From Gimesia sp. (GTDB lineage: Bacteria; Planctomycetota; Planctomycetia; Planctomycetales; Planctomycetaceae): DNA of 64,000 nt. The stretch is from NCBI GenBank assembly GCA_002706765.1, contig PAJV01000065.1, forward strand, positions 54,411 to 118,410, in the 5' to 3' direction. Both the position numbers and the translations under genes were made by a program. Of this stretch, positions 1 through 7,978 are shown one piece after another (within the stretch, counting starts at the first letter, position 1; each line of letters starts with the position of its first letter). Under the pieces are notes generated by a model. It was not told the DNA's origin, did not search any database, and was given only the letters and a program-made list of their open reading frames with translations.

Positions 1-347
1 CACATGAACTGCTGGGCCGACTGGGCTGTGAGGTAGAAACTGCTCACGATGGCGAAGAAGCTTTCCTGATGGTCCGCAGCTTTCATTATGATGTGGTCAT
101 CGCCGATATCCGGCTGCCCGATATGAACGGGTACGAATGCTTCGCCCAGATCCGGGAAATCCATGAGCACCTGCCTGTGATCCTGATGACAGGTTTTGGG
201 TACGATCCCACGCACTCCATCGTCAAAGCCCGGCAGCTGGGACTGAAATGTGTCCTCTACAAGCCGTTCCGCCTCGATCAGCTGATTTCCGGCGTGGAAA
301 AAGCCGTCAGCATTTCGGAAGATATCACTTCAGAAACTTCGAATTGA
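1..347 (+). CDS. Response regulator receiver domain, C-terminal part (5' end outside window)
   Basis: The open frame runs in from the left edge (frame of base 3) and stops at 345-347, so the start is missing. The visible 114 or so residues are most of a CheY-like receiver domain: the acidic phosphoacceptor strand IADIRLPDMNG, the conserved Thr/Ser position in ILMTGFG, and the conserved Lys-Pro in VLYKPF before the last helix. Nothing follows the receiver domain, so this is either a stand-alone regulator or the last domain of a hybrid histidine kinase; which one cannot be told from here. The fold assignment is secure; the signalling partner is unknown. Confidence 0.85.
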   Translation, partial: HELLGRLGCEVETAHDGEEAFLMVRSFHYDVVIADIRLPDMNGYECFAQIREIHEHLPVILMTGFGYDPTHSIVKARQLGLKCVLYKPFRLDQLISGVEKAVSISEDITSETSN

Positions 348-571
348 AGTTCCTGCTTCCCGCTACGCTAGACGGGTCGCTCCCCTTTCCTGCTCGCTCA
401 TTTTCTCTTTTCAGAATACAGGCTCGATTTCGCTTCAGCCCTGCGATATATTAAAAAAAGTTAAAATATTGAATCCGCGCTCAGTTGAGATGACGATTTT
501 TTAACTCGGATCACCGCCAGACAAATTCATTCCAGTGACACCCGGGATCACTTCTCACAAGGAGATTTTTC

Positions 572-1879
572 ATGTCCAATTCAGTCGACCGCCGCGAGTT
601 CCTCAAGAAAGCATTGATCGCGGGAACAGCCGTTCCAGCCTTCACCGGTGCACTGCCTCTGCTGCCACTGGCAGCGGCTCCCAAAAGCAAAAGTCCGAAT
701 GAAAAACTGAACCTGGCTTCGATCGGCGTGGCCGCCCGGGCTTATGCGAATATCAGCGGTACGAAATCAGAAAACTTTGTCGCACTATGTGATATTGATT
801 CGAAGCGTCTGGAGATTGCCTCCAAAGAATTTCCCAAGGCCGACAAGTACGACGACTACCGCAAGGTTCTGGAACGCAACGACCTGGACGGCGTCCTGGT
901 CAGTACTCCCGATCACATGCATGCCCCGGCAGCGGCAGCAGCGCTGCGAAAAGGTCTTCCCGTTTATTGTGAAAAACCTCTCACGCACTCTGTGTATGAA
1001 GCACGCGTCCTGACCGACCTGGCCGCCAAAGCTGGCGTCGCCACTCAGATGGGGAATCAGATTCACGCGAGTGACAACTATCGCAAAGTCGTAGAGATGG
1101 TTCAGTCGGGAGTGATTGGCCCTGTCCGCCGCGTGCATGTCTGGGTCGGTGGCGGAGTGCGGATTGAAGGCGAACGCTCTAAAGAAAATAATCCACCCGC
1201 TCATGTCAATTACGATCAATGGATCGGACCGGCTCCCTTCCGTCCTTACAATGAATCGCATTTCCACTTCAACTGGCGCTACTGGTGGGACTTCGGAAAC
1301 GGTCAGCTGGGTGACTTCGGTTGTCACTATATGGACCTGCCTTTCTGGGCGCTGAAGCTGAAATATCCCAAGACGGTCGTCGCGGTGGGCGAAAAAGCCC
1401 ATGGTGGTGTGAATGACTGTCCCAGCCTGATGAAGGTCGATTACGAATACGAGGCCCGCGAAGATCTGCCCCCGGTTCACATGACCTGGTATCACGGTGG
1501 CTGGAAACCCAAAGGTGCTGAAATGTACGAGAAAAACAGCGCCGTCCTGTTCGAAGGGGACGATGGACGCCTGCTCGCTGATTACGGCACGAACAAGGTC
1601 TTCATGGAAGCCGGCAAAGAAGCGAAACCGGTCGAACCCTATCTGACCCGTCCCAAGAGCCACCACATCGAATGGCTCGACGCCATCCGCAATGGTACTC
1701 CGACCGGAAGCAACTTCGGTTACGCGGGTCCTCTCACCGAGACCGTGTTGCTGGGCAATGTTTCCTACCGCGTCGGTCAGAAGAAACTGGAATGGGATGC
1801 CGACAATCTCAAAGTCACTAACGTCCCCGAAGCCGCCCAGTACATCAAACGCGAATACCGCGAAGGCTGGACGCTGTAG
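572..1879 (+). CDS. Tat-exported Gfo/Idh/MocA family oxidoreductase
   Basis: A 435-residue NAD(P)-dependent oxidoreductase of the glucose-fructose oxidoreductase/inositol dehydrogenase/MocA type. The N-terminus has a twin-arginine signal (DRREFLKK, residues 6-13, then a hydrophobic stretch), so it should be exported folded. The Rossmann domain begins near residue 46; its glycine loop is degenerate (IGVAARAYA). The family motif EKP is at residues 134-136, and a C-terminal GFO_IDH_MocA-type domain follows with WRYWWDFGNGQLGDFGCHYMD. The start is supported by AAGGAG at 559-564. It stands alone, with a hairpin terminator just downstream. The substrate is unknown; planctomycetes carry many paralogues, usually linked to sugar metabolism. 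A second copy of the same subfamily lies at 58479-59786. Confidence 0.93.
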   Translation: MSNSVDRREFLKKALIAGTAVPAFTGALPLLPLAAAPKSKSPNEKLNLASIGVAARAYANISGTKSENFVALCDIDSKRLEIASKEFPKADKYDDYRKVLERNDLDGVLVSTPDHMHAPAAAAALRKGLPVYCEKPLTHSVYEARVLTDLAAKAGVATQMGNQIHASDNYRKVVEMVQSGVIGPVRRVHVWVGGGVRIEGERSKENNPPAHVNYDQWIGPAPFRPYNESHFHFNWRYWWDFGNGQLGDFGCHYMDLPFWALKLKYPKTVVAVGEKAHGGVNDCPSLMKVDYEYEAREDLPPVHMTWYHGGWKPKGAEMYEKNSAVLFEGDDGRLLADYGTNKVFMEAGKEAKPVEPYLTRPKSHHIEWLDAIRNGTPTGSNFGYAGPLTETVLLGNVSYRVGQKKLEWDADNLKVTNVPEAAQYIKREYREGWTL

Positions 1880-1924
1880 TTGGCATGAATCCAACGGACG
1901 AACTTTGCTTTGTCACAAAAAAAA

Positions 1925-1953
1925 CAGCCTGCTGATTCTGGTTCAGCAGGCTG
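1925..1953. terminator. Bidirectional intrinsic terminator
   Basis: An 11-bp perfect inverted repeat (1925-1935 and 1943-1953) with a 7-nt loop lies between two converging genes. On the minus strand it is followed by a run of about ten T, on the plus strand only by a mixed T-rich stretch, so it best serves the minus-strand gene at 1984-2370 but could also end the oxidoreductase transcript. Confidence 0.75.
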
Positions 1954-1983
1954 ATTCTGTTTTCACTTTAAATTGCAATCAGC

Positions 1984-2370
1984 TTATTTATACTTCACAA
2001 CCGTTTTATAGTTGGGAGCTAAAAACCGGGGACCGCGGCTCTTGTAGACCACTTTGCGTGGAGAGTAATACGAGTAGGTCGAGACTGCCGGAGCATAATA
2101 GGTGGTGACCGGTTGCACCACGACTGGCGTCTGGTAGTAAACTGGCGTCACAACCGGCGCCGGTACCAGGGCAGGAGAGTAATACGCGTTCATGGCCGGC
2201 ACATAGTAGGCTGTGTTGACGGGTGCGGGAACCGAGTAAACGGGAGCAGGTCCTACATAGGGAAACGGTGAGCTGTAGTAAGTGATGCGTCCTCCCGCTT
2301 CGGATACGGATGACATCAACGAGAAACAGGCGACAACAGCGGCCGCGGTAAACAGCATTCGAATACGCAT
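1984..2370 (-). CDS. Small secreted Tyr/Pro/Val-rich protein
   Basis: A 128-residue protein with a Sec signal peptide (charged MRIR, hydrophobic core, likely cleavage after VSEA near residue 25). The mature part is low complexity, made of Tyr, Pro, Val, Ala and Thr with repeated YY, PAP and PVV units, and ends in a short basic tail (KSRGPRF...YKTVVKYK). The start has an AGGAG ribosome binding site about 10 bases upstream. No domain is recognised. Similar short secreted proteins are frequent in planctomycetes, and an envelope or surface role is a guess only. Confidence 0.75.
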   Translation of the reverse strand: MRIRMLFTAAAVVACFSLMSSVSEAGGRITYYSSPFPYVGPAPVYSVPAPVNTAYYVPAMNAYYSPALVPAPVVTPVYYQTPVVVQPVTTYYAPAVSTYSYYSPRKVVYKSRGPRFLAPNYKTVVKYK

Positions 2371-2655
2371 GGGTCTGACTCCTAAAGAGTGGAAAATCGA
2401 GTTTAGTCACGGATGAACCGGGCTCAGTTCATGCTGCTCAGGCACGTCCCCAAAGAGGTGCTTCCTGCCTGCGATCTCGACTTCCCTGTCAGACGTCATC
2501 AACTGGGTAAGTTGTGCCTGCTATATCGATTATACCGGGAAATCCGCGCACAGCTACCAGCCAGTTCATGTTTTTTCAATCTCAGACAAATCAATAAACT
2601 GTTATGGGTTCTGGCTTTCCGAAAAATTGACTCGATTCAGGCTTCAAAACGATCC

Positions 2656-3612
2656 TCAGGATTTCTGAGCCCCCTCAATCAGTCCCTGCAGGTATCCGAA
2701 TGCATGCAGCCGTCCCAGCATGGTATAGCCGGGTTCCCCTGCTTCTTCTCCCACCAGCTGAGGCACATGATCGGGGCGAATCGGTCCTGTGAAACCGATT
2801 TTCTGATATGCTTTGACCGCGGAAAACATGTCGGTCGGGCCGTTATCGTGAAACGTTTCGACAAATCGTTCCCGCGTCCCCCGGATGTCCCGGAAATGGA
2901 CATAGCGGATATGAGACCCCAGACGTTCAATCGTGGCGGGAATATCAACGCCCATCTCTGCAAACGTCCCCTGGCAGAAACAGATTCCGTGAGCCGGGCT
3001 GGAAGAGAGCTCCATCAGCCGCTCAAAACTCTCCACGGAATTCATGATGCGGGCTTTCCCCATGAACGTATCCAGAGGCGGATCATCGGGGTGCATTGCC
3101 AGCGTCACACCGCAAGCTTCGGCGACGGGCAGCAGTTCCTGTAGAAAGCGTTCCAGGTTCTGCCATAAGCGGTCTGCTGTGATCGGTTCTCCCTGTTGCT
3201 GCTGCGTCGTCTGTGACAGTGAAACCGCCTGCTCGGCCTGTTCGACATCGAAGCCGGTCACCAGTGCGCCGCCCCGCTCCGGCGCTTTGAGTTCAGTGCG
3301 GACCCAATCGGTCCCCGCCATAAAGTTGTAACAGACAAACGGAATTCCCAACTGCTGAATATTCTGCAGCAGCACTTTCATCTCCTCGATCTCTTCGTCA
3401 AACCGTTCGTTGCCCAGTTTGATGTTTTCGATCGGCAGATAACCCTCGATTGCCGCAATCTGCAGACCGCAGGCGGAGACCTGTTCTTTGATCGACTGCA
3501 ACTTTTCCAGGCCGGGTCCCGGATAACGGATCGTGACATGCGTGACGCCGATCTGTGCCAGCATCGTCAGGTTTTCGTTAGTAAAAGGCGTCACTACTGA
3601 AGTCAGTTGCAT
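2656..3612 (-). CDS. Mannonate dehydratase-like (UxuA family) TIM-barrel protein
   Basis: A 318-residue protein with the sequence hallmarks of the UxuA family, which dehydrates D-mannonate to 2-keto-3-deoxygluconate: CYNFM (94-98), HPDDPP (174-179), FCQGT (212-216), HFRD (239-242) and RPDHVP (279-284). The His, Cys and Asp in these blocks are the metal and substrate ligands of the family. The frame is open further upstream, but the ATG at 3612 fits the family N-terminus. It is somewhat shorter than enterobacterial UxuA, so a related sugar-acid substrate is possible. It is the last gene of a three-gene minus-strand run, 19 bases after the enolase-superfamily gene. Confidence 0.87.
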   Translation of the reverse strand: MQLTSVVTPFTNENLTMLAQIGVTHVTIRYPGPGLEKLQSIKEQVSACGLQIAAIEGYLPIENIKLGNERFDEEIEEMKVLLQNIQQLGIPFVCYNFMAGTDWVRTELKAPERGGALVTGFDVEQAEQAVSLSQTTQQQQGEPITADRLWQNLERFLQELLPVAEACGVTLAMHPDDPPLDTFMGKARIMNSVESFERLMELSSSPAHGICFCQGTFAEMGVDIPATIERLGSHIRYVHFRDIRGTRERFVETFHDNGPTDMFSAVKAYQKIGFTGPIRPDHVPQLVGEEAGEPGYTMLGRLHAFGYLQGLIEGAQKS

Positions 3613-3631
3613 GGCGGAATTCCGTTTTAAG

Positions 3632-4849
3632 TTATGAAAACTCAGTCGCGCGATACTGGTTCGTCCCGGGCGTGAACAGTTCAGGCAGCCAGGCTGTTCC
3701 CAGCCCCGGCGTTTTCGGGATGACAATCCGCCCTGCTTCGACTTCCACCTGGGTATCGATCAGCTGTGGATACAGAATCCGCAGATGTGCACGCAGACTC
3801 TCCTGCCAGGCCACATTGTTCGAACTCGCGGCGACATGCACTCCGGACAGCAGCGTCAGCGGGCCCGTGCAGTCATGCATCACGACAGGCACATTATAAA
3901 ACTGCGCCAGGCGGGTGATGTTACGCGTCTGTGAAATACCACCGACCCACGTCGGGTCGATCATCACAAAGTCGGCGGCCCGTTTTTCCAGCGCCAGTCG
4001 GTAGTCATCGGGGCCGTTGAACATTTCACTTACGGCAACCGGAATGCCTGCTTTATCCCTGAAGTCGCTCAAGGTATCGACACAGTCGACCCGCAGCAGA
4101 TCTTCGGCCCAGAGAATATCATATTCCTGCAGGCGTTTGGCAATCCGAATGGCCGGGGCCAGCTGAAAGAAACCATGACCGTCGATGATCAGTTCGATAT
4201 TGCTGCCCAGTGACTCCCGGATTTTCTGAAAAGGCTCCAGTGCCCGCGTGATATCTTTATGTGTGATGTGCAGCGGTCCGTTGGTTTTGTGCGCGGCGAA
4301 ATCCAGCGTCCAGACTTTGAGTGCCTGGTAGCCTTCCGAAATCAGTGAGCGTGCCAGCTCCACCGGTTCATTGACGGCGGACCAGTAATCGTTCAGCGGT
4401 CCCTGGTTCCCCACCGATCCATATCCGGGCCAGGTATGAGTCGTTTTTTCTGCATTGGCTCCTCCGTAAGAGGGACCGCCGCAACTGTTGTATGTACGAA
4501 TCGATTCCTGCACACAACCACCCAGCAACTGCCAGACCGGCTGTGAAGTCGCCTGCCCGAAAATGTCCCACAGCGCGAGATCAATCGCGGAAATCGCCCG
4601 CAATTCGGTTCCCCGCGAACCGAAGTTCGTCGCGCGTTCGTAAAGAAATCGCCAGTGCGCTTCGATATCCAGCGGGTTCTTGCCCATCAGGTAATGCGAC
4701 ATCCAGTCGTGGATCATCGCGGCGACGGCGTGTGGCGCGTAATAGGTCTCACCACAGCCGACGAGCCCTTCACTCGTGTGAATACGCACCAGCAGCAGAC
4801 CGGGCATGATCGAATCGGCGATCGAGGTTTCAATTTTTGTGATCTGCAT
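3632..4849 (-). CDS. Mandelate racemase/enolase superfamily dehydratase
   Basis: A 405-residue enolase-superfamily enzyme. The N-terminal capping domain (about 1-120) precedes a barrel with LKVW (177-180, second-strand catalytic Lys), metal-ligand positions in DGHG (223-226) and WAED (247-250), a third acidic position in VSEM (273-276), then IDPTWVGGIS (297-306) and the general-base region VMHDCTGP (323-330). These fit the MR subgroup, many of whose members are sugar-acid dehydratases (galactonate, gluconate, mannonate). The neighbouring UxuA-like gene supports a sugar-acid role. The exact substrate cannot be read from the sequence. It lies 44 bases downstream of the M81 gene, in the same orientation. 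Confidence 0.88.
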   Translation of the reverse strand: MQITKIETSIADSIMPGLLLVRIHTSEGLVGCGETYYAPHAVAAMIHDWMSHYLMGKNPLDIEAHWRFLYERATNFGSRGTELRAISAIDLALWDIFGQATSQPVWQLLGGCVQESIRTYNSCGGPSYGGANAEKTTHTWPGYGSVGNQGPLNDYWSAVNEPVELARSLISEGYQALKVWTLDFAAHKTNGPLHITHKDITRALEPFQKIRESLGSNIELIIDGHGFFQLAPAIRIAKRLQEYDILWAEDLLRVDCVDTLSDFRDKAGIPVAVSEMFNGPDDYRLALEKRAADFVMIDPTWVGGISQTRNITRLAQFYNVPVVMHDCTGPLTLLSGVHVAASSNNVAWQESLRAHLRILYPQLIDTQVEVEAGRIVIPKTPGLGTAWLPELFTPGTNQYRATEFS

Positions 4850-4893
4850 ACGCTGGCTTTCTCAGAGGAAGACGATTCGTGGTGGAATTCCGT

Positions 4894-6366
4894 TTAATGG
4901 ATCGATTCAAAGGGAAACAGGGGTTGACGGCGAAATTGATATTGGAACTGTTGCATGTCGGCAGAGGTGACTCCCGGCGTATTCACGCGAATCAGATTCG
5001 GGCAGACCGGGCTGTAGGCGGCCAGCGGAGCCTGCACTCCCTTGGCAATCAGGATCTGATAATCGGCGGGTGCAATGCCACATGAAGTCAACTGTCCCAG
5101 GCTGAACGGGGGCGTGCGATGGCTGTTGAGCATGATGGTCAGACCAAAGTCAGTCTTCACGACGGCAGTCGGTCCCATATGAAATTCGGTTTTGCCACCA
5201 TGCCTCACTTCCGGTTCCTTGAAATGCCCGTCATGAATACTGACCACCGTCACATCGCAGATCAGGGGCGCACCATGCTGATCATCGGTTTTGCCTCCCA
5301 TCGCGAGTTGAGTCAGTGTGGTCCCCGGTCCCGCGGCGATCGCCTGTTGAGCCGCCTGGGGATCGAACAGACAGGCGAAACTGGTGGGCCCGCCTCGACG
5401 TTTAATCGCATGTAATATCGTGGTGCCATCTGCCGGAGATCCGCCGCCGATGTTGTCCCCCATATCCAGGAAGCAGACTGGTCCCGTCAGCTGTTCCGCC
5501 CGGTCCAGTGCATCGTCGATACTTATCAGGTGTGCCTGGAATTCGTCACGACGCTGGATCAATGTTTCACCCAGCTGGTCTGCCAGTTGTTGTGCCAGTT
5601 CTGGGGCATTGTCGGTCACCACAATGAAACCCGATCCCATTTCGTACACATCAGCATAGGGGAATCCCAGGATAATGCTGTTACTCAATACGCCGGGCGT
5701 TTTGAGTAGTTCATCTGCCAGTCGATAGAGCGAGGCGCATGGTTCCGATGAGGTATGTTGACGCTCAATATTAATCGCGAGGGGGACGAAGCAGGCAGCC
5801 TGTGTCGGTTTGACTTCCCCTTTCAGAATGCGTTGCATCAGCCGGGCCGCTTCGATGCCTCGATCGCGCTGGTCGATGTGGGGATTCGAACGGTACACAA
5901 TCGTGGCATTGCAGGCATCAATCATCGCCTGCGATACATTCGCATGCGCATCGAGAGTGCAGACGATCGGCATGTCTGGTCCGACAGTCTCACGGACCTG
6001 TGTCAGCCAGTACCCATCCAGATCCCGAGCCCCTTCGCTGACACCTGCACCATGTGGTGCAACCAGTAATCCATCCAGTGGGCCAGCTGCTTTTAGTTCT
6101 CTCAACATTTGTTGCAGCAATGTCTCGACGGTGGGCTGGGTGATTGTTCCTCCAGGCAGTGCACGCGCCACAAAAATTGGCACCGCTTCGATATCGGTTT
6201 CAGCAAGACTGGCAAAAAATCCGCCAATCTCATGGGCCGAATCTGCAAAGATCGGGTAGATCGACTCACCGGTCGCCAGCACATCATATTCAAAATCGGA
6301 CAGTTCCGTCGCCGTCTGAATAAACGTATTGGATTCGTGCTGCAACGCAATGATTCCGACACGCAT
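4894..6366 (-). CDS. M81 family metallopeptidase (MlrC-like)
   Basis: A 490-residue protein with the MlrC architecture: N-terminal IALQHESNTF (6-15), the metal-site segment CTLDAHANVSQ and NPHIDQRDRG in the N-terminal half, and a C-terminal MlrC_C domain (FLDMGDNIGGGSPAD ... LNSHRTPPF). MlrC was named for microcystin breakdown, but most members have unknown natural substrates and often sit in sugar-acid or amide catabolic loci. Length is normal for the family. It is the first gene of the minus-strand run that diverges from the IclR gene and so is the likeliest direct target of that regulator. Confidence 0.88.
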   Translation of the reverse strand: MRVGIIALQHESNTFIQTATELSDFEYDVLATGESIYPIFADSAHEIGGFFASLAETDIEAVPIFVARALPGGTITQPTVETLLQQMLRELKAAGPLDGLLVAPHGAGVSEGARDLDGYWLTQVRETVGPDMPIVCTLDAHANVSQAMIDACNATIVYRSNPHIDQRDRGIEAARLMQRILKGEVKPTQAACFVPLAINIERQHTSSEPCASLYRLADELLKTPGVLSNSIILGFPYADVYEMGSGFIVVTDNAPELAQQLADQLGETLIQRRDEFQAHLISIDDALDRAEQLTGPVCFLDMGDNIGGGSPADGTTILHAIKRRGGPTSFACLFDPQAAQQAIAAGPGTTLTQLAMGGKTDDQHGAPLICDVTVVSIHDGHFKEPEVRHGGKTEFHMGPTAVVKTDFGLTIMLNSHRTPPFSLGQLTSCGIAPADYQILIAKGVQAPLAAYSPVCPNLIRVNTPGVTSADMQQFQYQFRRQPLFPFESIH

Positions 6367-6437
6367 GAGAGGCTCCTTTGTGAACCGGGCAAAAATAATG
6401 ACTACCGAAAATCCATAAGAAAACGAGCAGTTATATC

Positions 6438-6471
6438 TTAATGTGGAACGGTGTATTCAGTATAATGGAAC
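6438..6471 (+). promoter_or_regulatory. Candidate promoter and operator of the IclR gene
   Basis: In the 156-bp divergent region, a perfect TATAAT (6461-6466) lies 17 bp after a weak -35 (TTAATG, 6438-6443). Two direct copies of TGGAAC, at 6444-6449 and 6466-6471, are 22 bp apart (about two helical turns) and flank or overlap the -10 element. This is a plausible site for IclR autoregulation and for control of the divergent M81 operon. It is inferred from sequence only. Confidence 0.35.
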
Positions 6472-6522
6472 AATGCTCTGGTTGCAAGCAGCCAGAAAAT
6501 TCTTCGTCTTCTGTTTTTCTGA

Positions 6523-7293
6523 ATGTCAATTGCAATGCTGGTCACCAAAGAAGTCACATCGCTGGGCAAGGCATTTCTGGTGCTGGAGGTGCTGGCAGCA
6601 GCCGATGGTTCGCTGACACTGTTGGAAATGGTACACGAACTCGGACTGCCCAAACCGACCGTGCATCGAATTCTGCAGGAACTGGTTGAACTGGGATACG
6701 TGAGCCGTCTTGAAAAAGGCGTGTATCAGATTACCCCGAAACTCCGGCGGCTGGCATCCGGTTCTCTGGAAGATCGCTTGACGGAACTGGCGGCTCCCCT
6801 GCTGAGGGAACTGCATGAGTTGACGGGCGAAACCGTCAATCTCGGCGTCCTGCGGGGCACTCATGTTCGCTACCTGAGCGTACTGGAGAGTACGCATCCC
6901 CTAAGGCGGATTGTGGAGCCCAGCAGCACCGATCCGTTTTACTCGACCTCTCTGGGCCGGGCGATCACTTCACAATTGACGGAGGAAGCATGGGACGCCC
7001 TGATCGCACGGACCCGGCTGGTCGCCCGCACGAGAGAAACGGTTATCGATCTCAAACAGCTTCGTAAAATTCATCAACAGACGCAGGCCGATGGTTATTC
7101 CGTCGAACAGGATCAGAACGATGTCGGCGTGACCTGCATCGGAGCGCCCCTCTATGAAGGGACGCAGATCGTTGCCGCTATCAGCCTGAGTGTACCCACG
7201 GCCCGCGCCGATGCAAAAGCGCTGCAGCGATTTATCAAAGCCGTGGTACGGACGGCCCGGCAGATTTCACAACAACTTCAACCTCAGACATGA
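6523..7293 (+). CDS. IclR family transcriptional regulator
   Basis: A 256-residue regulator with an N-terminal winged helix-turn-helix (about residues 10-70; LTLLEMVHELGLPKPTVHRILQEL region) and a C-terminal IclR effector-binding domain (about 80-250, including GVTCIGAPLYEG and a SLSVPTAR segment). IclR proteins usually control small-molecule catabolic operons and respond to a pathway intermediate. It is divergent from the M81/enolase/UxuA run and 7 bases upstream of the RraA-like gene, which suggests it controls both. The start is uncertain: no good ribosome binding site precedes 6523, and an in-frame ATG at 6535 is an alternative. Confidence 0.92.
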   Translation: MSIAMLVTKEVTSLGKAFLVLEVLAAADGSLTLLEMVHELGLPKPTVHRILQELVELGYVSRLEKGVYQITPKLRRLASGSLEDRLTELAAPLLRELHELTGETVNLGVLRGTHVRYLSVLESTHPLRRIVEPSSTDPFYSTSLGRAITSQLTEEAWDALIARTRLVARTRETVIDLKQLRKIHQQTQADGYSVEQDQNDVGVTCIGAPLYEGTQIVAAISLSVPTARADAKALQRFIKAVVRTARQISQQLQPQT

Positions 7294-7300
7294 GACAACC

Positions 7301-7969
7301 ATGAATCAGCCACAACCGGAAACCATCACGCTCGACATGATGCGGGAGCATCTGCACTCAGCCATCATTTGCGACGCCCTCGATTCGCTGGGCTACACCA
7401 ATCAGTCGCCACGCAAGGAACTGCTGCCCATGACGGTGGATGCGGTTGTCGTGGGGCGCTGCAAAACCAGCCTCTGGGCCGACATGTACCACGTTGATCC
7501 CAGTCCGTACGAACTGGAACTGAAAGCCGTGGATTCGATCAACGCCGATGAAATCTTCATTGCCGCTGCCAGTGGTTCGATGCGGTCGGGGATCTGGGGA
7601 GAACTGCTTTCTACCGCCGTCAAACATCGGGGTTGCTGTGGTGCCATTATCGATGGCGCGGTTCGCGATGTCCGGCAGATGCGATCCATGCAGTTCCCGG
7701 TCTGGGCGGCGGGAACGTCTCCCTATGACAGTAAAGACCGTCAGCGGATTATCGACATTGATGTGCCCGTCGAAATCGGCGGCGTTTACTTTGCGCCCGG
7801 CGATCTGGTATTTGCCGACGTGGATGGCATCGCTGTCGTGCCGCAGGCCGTCGAAGCCGAAGTGATTCAGTCCGCCTGGAAAAAGGTGCACGAAGAAAAC
7901 ACCTTTCGCGACAGCATCAAAAACGGCATGTCCGCAACGGAAGCCTTTGCGAAGTACGGGATTTTATAA
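7301..7969 (+). CDS. RraA family protein (HMG/CHA aldolase-like)
   Basis: A 222-residue RraA/DlpA-fold protein. Key parts are the N-terminal SAIICDALDSLGY, the GAIIDGAVRDVRQM block with the Mg-binding Asp of the GxxDGxxRD type, and GDLVFADVDGIAVVP near the C-terminus. Class II members cleave 4-hydroxy-4-methyl-2-oxoglutarate or related 2-keto acids; others lack this activity. Its place directly after the IclR gene, opposite sugar-acid dehydratases that should yield 2-keto-3-deoxy acids, suggests a 2-keto-acid aldolase in the same pathway, which is an inference. The frame is open upstream inside the IclR gene; the ATG at 7301 matches the family start. Confidence 0.88.
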   Translation: MNQPQPETITLDMMREHLHSAIICDALDSLGYTNQSPRKELLPMTVDAVVVGRCKTSLWADMYHVDPSPYELELKAVDSINADEIFIAAASGSMRSGIWGELLSTAVKHRGCCGAIIDGAVRDVRQMRSMQFPVWAAGTSPYDSKDRQRIIDIDVPVEIGGVYFAPGDLVFADVDGIAVVPQAVEAEVIQSAWKKVHEENTFRDSIKNGMSATEAFAKYGIL

Positions 7970-7978
7970 AGACTGCCG

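Noticed and set aside
785-1894. 369-codon minus-strand open frame
   Set aside because: It lies wholly opposite the Tat oxidoreductase gene, has no recognisable domain, and its translation is the usual antisense product of a GC-biased coding region.
2413-3144. 243-codon plus-strand open frame
   Set aside because: Antisense to the UxuA-like gene over most of its length; the minus-strand product has clear family motifs.
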